Source of the DNA: Streptacidiphilus melanogenes
GTDB taxonomy: Bacteria; Actinomycetota; Actinomycetes; Streptomycetales; Streptomycetaceae
Length of the DNA stretch: 64,000 bases
Direction: 5' to 3'
Assembly: GCF_000787835.1 (NCBI RefSeq)
Contig: NZ_BBPP01000035.1
Span: forward strand, 21,327-85,326
The notes under the pieces are model-generated. The model ran no database searches and was not told the DNA's origin. It was given only the letters and a program-made list of their open reading frames with translations. Shown piece by piece: positions 60,021 through 64,000 of the stretch (positions are counted from its first letter, which is position 1; each line of letters starts with the position of its first letter). Both the position numbers and the translations under genes were made by a program.

Positions 60021-61823
60021 TCAGCGCGGGGTCAGGTCGCGGCGGGCGACGAAGCGGAGCGTGCCGGGGGACAGGCGGCTGAGCGCCCGCCCGATCCGCG
60101 CCTCGGCGGCCACCGGCACCACGGGCCGGTTCTCCCGCACCGCGCGCAGCACCGCGTCCGCGACGCGCTCCGGAGGCAGGTTGCGCAGCCGGTAGAGGCG
60201 GTCGGCCTTGCCGCGCAACTGCTCCTGCTCGCTCGCGCTCACACCGACGTAGCGGGTGGCCTTGGCGATGGCGGTGTTGACGAAGCCGGGGCAGACGGCG
60301 CTGACGCCGATGCCCTGGTCGGCCAACTCGGCCCGCAGGCACTCGGTGAGCATCAGCACCGCCGCCTTGCTGGTGGCGTAGGCGGACAGCGTGCGCGAGG
60401 GGAGGTAGGCGGCCGCCGAGGCGATGTTGACGATGTGTCCGCCCAGGCCGCGTTCCTTCATCATCGCGCCGAAGAGGCGGCACCCGTGGACGACGCCCAT
60501 CAGGTTGACGCCCAGCACGGCGTCCCAGTCGGAGGTCGCGGTGTCCAGGAACGCGCCGCCGAGGCCGATCCCGGCGTTGTTGACGACGACGTCCGGCACC
60601 CCGTGCTCGGCGTGCACCGCCTTGGCGAACTCCTCCATCGCGGCGGGGTCGGAGACGTCGACGGCGTAGCCGCCGCTGCGCGGCGCACCGAGCAGAGCGG
60701 CCAACTGGGCGGTGCGCGCGGCCGACTCGGCGTTGAGGTCGGCGGCGACGACGGAGGCTCCGGCGTCCGCGAAGGCCAGCGCGGTGGCCCGCCCGATGCC
60801 GCTGCCTGCCCCGGTGACCACGACCAACTTGCCCGCGTACGCGGCGGTTCCGCTCCCGTCGGGGTTGTGGGCGTCGGCGGTGCCGGCGTCGGCGGTGCGC
60901 ACCTGTGCGCGGTCCAGGTCGGGTGCGGCCGGGGCGCCCTCGATATGGGCGACGAACTCGTCGATCCAGCCGGCCAGCACCGTCTCGTGCGTCAGCGGCG
61001 CCCAGTGCCCGGCGCGCAGCGGACGCCGCCACAGCCGTCCGACGAACGGCTGCGGCGCCTGCCCGGCCATCGCGGGTGTGACGTAGAGGTCCTGCTGCGG
61101 CAGCACGACCTGCACCGGGATGTCGGTGGGTCGCCTCCGGGGCCGGGTGAGCCGCGGGATCATGTTGGCCCGGTAGAGCGCCAGGCCGCGCACCGCGTCC
61201 GTCGGGAACGTGGGCGCGCCGCTGCCGTGCGGCACGCCCTCGATCGCGTGCAGCAGCGCGGGCCAGGCCTTGACCATGGCCGTGCGCCACAGCAGCGGGG
61301 GCAGCAGCGGCAGATGGAAGTAGCCGATGTACCACGAGTGCACGCCCTGCCAGGCCAGTTGGCCCACGGAGCGCGGGTTCGGGCGGCGCAGCTTGCTGCG
61401 GAACCACTGCCCGACGTGGTCCAGGCACGGACCGGAGACGGAGGTGAACGAGGCGATGCGGTCGGCGAGGGCGGTGCCGGTCACCGACTCCCAGGACTGG
61501 ATCGACCCCCAGTCGTGCCCGACCAGGTGCACCGGCTTGTCCGGGCTGACCTCCGCGAGCACCGCGCCGAGGTCCGCCTCCAGCGTGGCGAGCGTGTAGG
61601 AGCGGACGGCGCGCGGCGCGTCGGAGTGCCCGGCCCCGCGCACGTCGTAGGCGACGACGTGGTGCCGTTCGGCGAGCTGCTCGGCGATGGGCCGCCACAC
61701 GGCGTGGGTGTCCGGGTAGCCGTGCACCAGGACGACGGTGGTGGCGGCGGAACGCTCGCCCCACTCGAAGACCGCGAGCCGTACCCCGTCGGGCGCGGTG
61801 ACGTAGGACTGGAGCTCCTTCAC
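60021..61823 (-). CDS. Epoxide hydrolase-SDR fusion (EphD-like)
   Basis: Fusion of 600 residues. Residues 1-290: alpha/beta hydrolase with VVLVHGYPDTHAVW and VHLVGHDWGSIQSWE, where the nucleophile is Asp as in epoxide hydrolases. Residues 330-595: short-chain dehydrogenase with VVVTGAGSGIGRATALAFAD, NNAGIGLGG and the catalytic SAYATSKAAVLML. The same architecture is found in mycobacterial EphD (Rv2214c). The order suggests ring or chain epoxide opening then diol/alcohol oxidation. GTG at 61823 overlaps the M24 gene stop (GTGA). Confidence 0.88.
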   Translation of the reverse strand: MKELQSYVTAPDGVRLAVFEWGERSAATTVVLVHGYPDTHAVWRPIAEQLAERHHVVAYDVRGAGHSDAPRAVRSYTLATLEADLGAVLAEVSPDKPVHLVGHDWGSIQSWESVTGTALADRIASFTSVSGPCLDHVGQWFRSKLRRPNPRSVGQLAWQGVHSWYIGYFHLPLLPPLLWRTAMVKAWPALLHAIEGVPHGSGAPTFPTDAVRGLALYRANMIPRLTRPRRRPTDIPVQVVLPQQDLYVTPAMAGQAPQPFVGRLWRRPLRAGHWAPLTHETVLAGWIDEFVAHIEGAPAAPDLDRAQVRTADAGTADAHNPDGSGTAAYAGKLVVVTGAGSGIGRATALAFADAGASVVAADLNAESAARTAQLAALLGAPRSGGYAVDVSDPAAMEEFAKAVHAEHGVPDVVVNNAGIGLGGAFLDTATSDWDAVLGVNLMGVVHGCRLFGAMMKERGLGGHIVNIASAAAYLPSRTLSAYATSKAAVLMLTECLRAELADQGIGVSAVCPGFVNTAIAKATRYVGVSASEQEQLRGKADRLYRLRNLPPERVADAVLRAVRENRPVVPVAAEARIGRALSRLSPGTLRFVARRDLTPR

Positions 61824-62734
61824 GCGGCGCTCTCCTCTTCGGTCGCGTCCTCGGTCAGGTCCCCGGTCGGGCCCTCGCCCCTGGCGGTGGCTTCGCCGGG
61901 GCCGGCCGGGGCCTTCGCGGCCCAGGTGCGGACGTGCGGCAGGTCGTGGTCCAGCCAGTACGCGTCGTCCTCGGTGACGACGAGGAGCTCTTCGAACTTC
62001 GCGCCGACCTGGCGCAGCCCGAGGTGCGGTTCGACGGCCCACAGGCCCGGGGTGGGCGCGTGGCCGGAGGACTTGCCGTCGGCCCACAGCGGCGAGCGGC
62101 CCACGATGCGCTCGGCGACGAGCTCGCGGCCGAGCGTCTGCAGGCTGCGCACGCCGAACCCCGCGACGACGGCGCGCGGACCGCGCACCTTCAGGCGGGT
62201 GACCTGGTGCGCGAGCACCCGGCCCGGATAGACGCGGTGGCGGTTGTCGTAGCCGTGCTTGGCGATCAGGGCGTCGACGGAGCGGTAGATCTCGTTGAGC
62301 GGCTTGCGCTCGCGCACCTCGGCGAGGATCAGCGCGCGGTACTCCTGCAGGTCCTCGAGGATCTGCGCCTGCACGGCGTTCCCGCCGAGGCTGCCCGCGT
62401 AGCCGATGTCGGCGGTGTAGCCGTCGGCGACGGGCGCGCAGTCGAGGATGAACGGCATGCCCTCCTCGAGCCGCCGGTCGGTGGGGAAGAACTGCAGCGG
62501 CGTGCGGAACCGGTGGAACGTGGTGCGGTCGCCGAACCACGCGAACGGCACGTGGAACCAGTCGTCCGCGCCGTTCTCCATCAGCCAGTGCCGCATCCGC
62601 CGCGCGGTCTGCTTCTCCGTGACGCCGGGCTCCAGGGTCGCAGCGACGGCCTCCGCGCAGCGGTAGGCGAGCTGCTGGACAGCGCGGAAGCGGTCCAGGT
62701 CCTCCGGCGCCCAGGCCGGCTGCTTATTAGACAT
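61820..62734 (-). CDS. M24-fold metallopeptidase-like protein
   Basis: A 304-residue pita-bread-fold protein. FRAVQQLAYRCAEAVAATLE starts the domain, FILDCAPVADGYTADIGYAG gives the first metal-binding Asp pair, VLAHQVTRLKVRGPR a His, and WAVEPHLGLRQVGAKFEELL the last Glu pair. It may be an Xaa-Pro-type peptidase or a non-peptidase relative such as creatinase. It leads the operon with the EphD-like and diiron-reductase genes; this gene set suggests a lipid or steroid-like catabolic role rather than protein turnover. The ATG has no ribosome binding site but a promoter just upstream. Confidence 0.8.
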   Translation of the reverse strand: MSNKQPAWAPEDLDRFRAVQQLAYRCAEAVAATLEPGVTEKQTARRMRHWLMENGADDWFHVPFAWFGDRTTFHRFRTPLQFFPTDRRLEEGMPFILDCAPVADGYTADIGYAGSLGGNAVQAQILEDLQEYRALILAEVRERKPLNEIYRSVDALIAKHGYDNRHRVYPGRVLAHQVTRLKVRGPRAVVAGFGVRSLQTLGRELVAERIVGRSPLWADGKSSGHAPTPGLWAVEPHLGLRQVGAKFEELLVVTEDDAYWLDHDLPHVRTWAAKAPAGPGEATARGEGPTGDLTEDATEEESAA

Positions 62735-62740
62735 GGTGTC

Positions 62741-62768
62741 AACATACTGCCGAGTCAGGTCGGCGCAA
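62741..62768 (-). promoter_or_regulatory. Leaderless promoter of the M24-EphD operon
   Basis: On the minus strand TTGCGC (62768-62763), a 16-bp spacer and TATGTT (62746-62741) precede the ATG at 62734 by six bases. There is no Shine-Dalgarno sequence. The half-site GACA/TGTC next to the ATG may bind a repressor. Confidence 0.55.
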
Positions 62769-62851
62769 CAGATGCCGGCGCCCAGTTTTCCGCCGCTCCA
62801 CCTCGCCGCCACCAGCCCGAAAACCCGGTCGCCCACGGACGGTGGGATCGC

Positions 62852-62857
62852 TACGTT
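62852..62857 (+). promoter_or_regulatory. Leaderless -10 box of the sirtuin gene
   Basis: TACGTT lies seven bases before the ATG at 62865, with pyrimidine-rich sequence and no Shine-Dalgarno between. The -35 region (around TCGCCC) is weak. Confidence 0.4.
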
Positions 62858-62864
62858 TCCTTTC

Positions 62865-63626
62865 ATGAGCGACACCGCCCGCCCCCTCGTCGCCGCGCTC
62901 ACGGGCGCCGGCGTCTCCACCGACTCCGGCCTGCGCGACTACCGCGGCCCCAAGGGGCTGTGGCGCGACGACCCCGACAACGAACGCCTGGTCACCATCG
63001 GCAGCTACCTCGCCGACCCGGACGTCCGCGCCCGGAGCTGGCGGATGCGCCTCGACACCGGCGTCCTCGACGTCCGGCCCAACGCCGGCCACCAGGCCCT
63101 CGCGGACTACGAGCGCACCGGACTGCCGCTGCGCGTGCTGACGCAGAACGTCGACGGGCTCCACCAGCTCGGCGGCGTCCCCGCGCGCAAGGTGCTGGAG
63201 CTGCACGGCACCGCCCGCCGCACCCAGTGCACGCGCTGTCACGCCCGCGGCGACATGGCCGAAGCCCTCGACCGCGTCCGCGCGGGCGAGGCCGACCCGC
63301 CCTGCGCCGCCTGCGGCGGTGTGCTCAAGCCCGCCACGGTCTTCTTCGGCGAGCACCTCGACCCCGAGGTCCTCGGCCAGGCCCGTGCCATCGCCGCGGC
63401 CTGCGACATCCTCCTCGCCGTCGGGACCACGCTCCAGGTCCACCCGGCCGCCGGCCTCGTCGACATCGCCCTCGCGGGCGGCGCCCGCGTCGTCATCGTC
63501 AACGCCGACCCGACGCCCTACGACGACGCAGCCGCGGAGGTCCTGCGCGAGCCCATCGGCACCAGCCTCCCCGCACTGCTCCGCCGCTTGGCGGCGGAGG
63601 CGGGCGTGGACTGGCCGGAGGAGTGA
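62865..63626 (+). CDS. Sir2-family NAD-dependent deacylase (sirtuin)
   Basis: Sirtuin of 253 residues. LVAALTGAGVSTDSGLRDYR is the NAD-binding GAG-x-S motif, VLTQNVDGLHQLGG the catalytic TQNVD region, LELHGTARRTQC contains the catalytic His, and CTRCH and CAACGG form the zinc ribbon. VGTTLQVHPAA and VNADPTPYDD finish the Rossmann fold. It removes acetyl or other acyl groups from protein lysines, for example acyl-CoA synthetases. It is four bases from the following nucleotidyltransferase gene, so they are probably an operon. Confidence 0.93.
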   Translation: MSDTARPLVAALTGAGVSTDSGLRDYRGPKGLWRDDPDNERLVTIGSYLADPDVRARSWRMRLDTGVLDVRPNAGHQALADYERTGLPLRVLTQNVDGLHQLGGVPARKVLELHGTARRTQCTRCHARGDMAEALDRVRAGEADPPCAACGGVLKPATVFFGEHLDPEVLGQARAIAAACDILLAVGTTLQVHPAAGLVDIALAGGARVVIVNADPTPYDDAAAEVLREPIGTSLPALLRRLAAEAGVDWPEE

Positions 63627-63628
63627 CG

Positions 63629-64000
63629 ATGGCACGTCCCGAACCGGAGGCCGCAGCGGTGGAGCTGGTGGCCACGCGCTTCCCCGCGGCCCGCGCCGCC
63701 TTCCTCGCCGGGAGTGTCCTGACCTCGCGTCGCACCCCGACGTCGGACCTGGACATCCTCGTGCTGGTCGGGGCGGAGGGGTCGCGCTTCCGCGAGAGCC
63801 TCCGCCATGCCGGCTGGCCCGTGGAGCTGTTCGTGCAGAGCGAGCGGGACTGGCACGGCTTCGCGGCGAGCGAGACCGCCGCGCGTCGTTCCCCGCTGCT
63901 GCACATGACCGCCCACGGGTGCCTGCTCGTGGACGCCGACGGGCTCGGCGCCCGGCTCCAGGACGAGGCCCGGCAGCGGCTCGCCGCCGGCCCCCCCCCG
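63629..64000 (+). CDS. Nucleotidyltransferase domain protein, truncated by window end
   Basis: First 124 residues only; the gene runs off the window. AFLAGSVLTSRRTPTSDLDI contains the GS...DxD motif of the Pol-beta-like nucleotidyltransferase fold, followed by VELFVQSERDWHGFAASETA. This looks like the small NTase/kanamycin-type domain proteins common in actinobacteria rather than a MNT antitoxin, but the C-terminus is needed. ATG at 63629 follows GGAGGAG and is two bases after the sirtuin stop. Confidence 0.75.
   Translation, partial: MARPEPEAAAVELVATRFPAARAAFLAGSVLTSRRTPTSDLDILVLVGAEGSRFRESLRHAGWPVELFVQSERDWHGFAASETAARRSPLLHMTAHGCLLVDADGLGARLQDEARQRLAAGPPP

Noticed and set aside
63989..64000. 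Run of C at the window end
   Set aside because: Probably a homopolymer in the Pro-coding stretch or a sequence-edge artefact; nothing can be concluded.

Overview
The window is very GC-rich DNA with dense, often overlapping genes, many GTG starts, few spacers and regulator families (SARP, PadR, MocR, XRE-cupin, SpoIIE phosphatases) typical of a streptomycete-type actinobacterium (Streptomyces, Kitasatospora or Streptacidiphilus). It looks like ordinary chromosome: no phage, plasmid, IS element, CRISPR array, tRNA or rRNA was seen.

1-12.5 kb holds small regulator/effector units: a leaderless marR with an MFS exporter, a lacI regulator, a lipoprotein, padR, a HAD-like protein, a Clp-N protein, an orphan MT0933-type antitoxin, an EF-hand protein, a saccharopine dehydrogenase with a divergent tetR, and a sugar porter that appears to start at CTG. 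12.5-17.7 kb has a MocR regulator divergent from a PaiB-like flavoprotein, then the complete phenylacetyl-CoA epoxidase operon paaABCDE behind a PaaR-like operator. 17.7-25 kb has a long inverted repeat, the ohrR/ohr peroxide pair, lgt, a DMT permease, a flavin monooxygenase, a universal stress protein and a Mut7-C protein.

25-45 kb is rich in signalling: two multi-domain SpoIIE phosphatases (25.3-27.8 and 42.6-44.8 kb), an XRE-cupin regulator coupled to a one-helix protein, a PASTA Ser/Thr kinase, a three-gene sugar ABC transporter of the xylose/ribose type, a secreted HEXXE protein, a quinone oxidoreductase with an AraC regulator, a leaderless SRPBCC-marR pair, an XRE-DUF2690 membrane regulator and a MreB-like ATPase. 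45-48.2 kb is one large SARP/NB-ARC/TPR regulator of the AfsR type.

48.4-52 kb looks like a metal-handling group: a PCuAC-like protein without its methionine ligands, a membrane protein with a histidine cluster, a histidine-rich CDF exporter and its TetR repressor. 52-55.8 kb has a TraR/DksA protein, a wax ester synthase/DGAT, and a GNAT-UPF0104 pair. 55.8-58 kb holds two neighbouring genes of unknown function that share a short glycine/asparagine-rich motif, at the N-terminus of one product and the C-terminus of the other; this arrangement resembles bacterial amyloid-signalling partners and is the best candidate for an undescribed system. 58.1-62.7 kb is an operon of an M24 peptidase-like protein, an epoxide-hydrolase/SDR fusion (EphD-like) and a diiron-protein/ferredoxin-reductase fusion. 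The window ends with a sirtuin and a truncated nucleotidyltransferase.

A recurring feature is a -10-like hexamer 6-7 bp before the start codon with no Shine-Dalgarno sequence (1788, 8886, 12546, 39067, 62734, 62865), suggesting leaderless mRNAs, mostly for regulators or metabolic operons. All functions are inferred from reading the sequence; no database search was possible.
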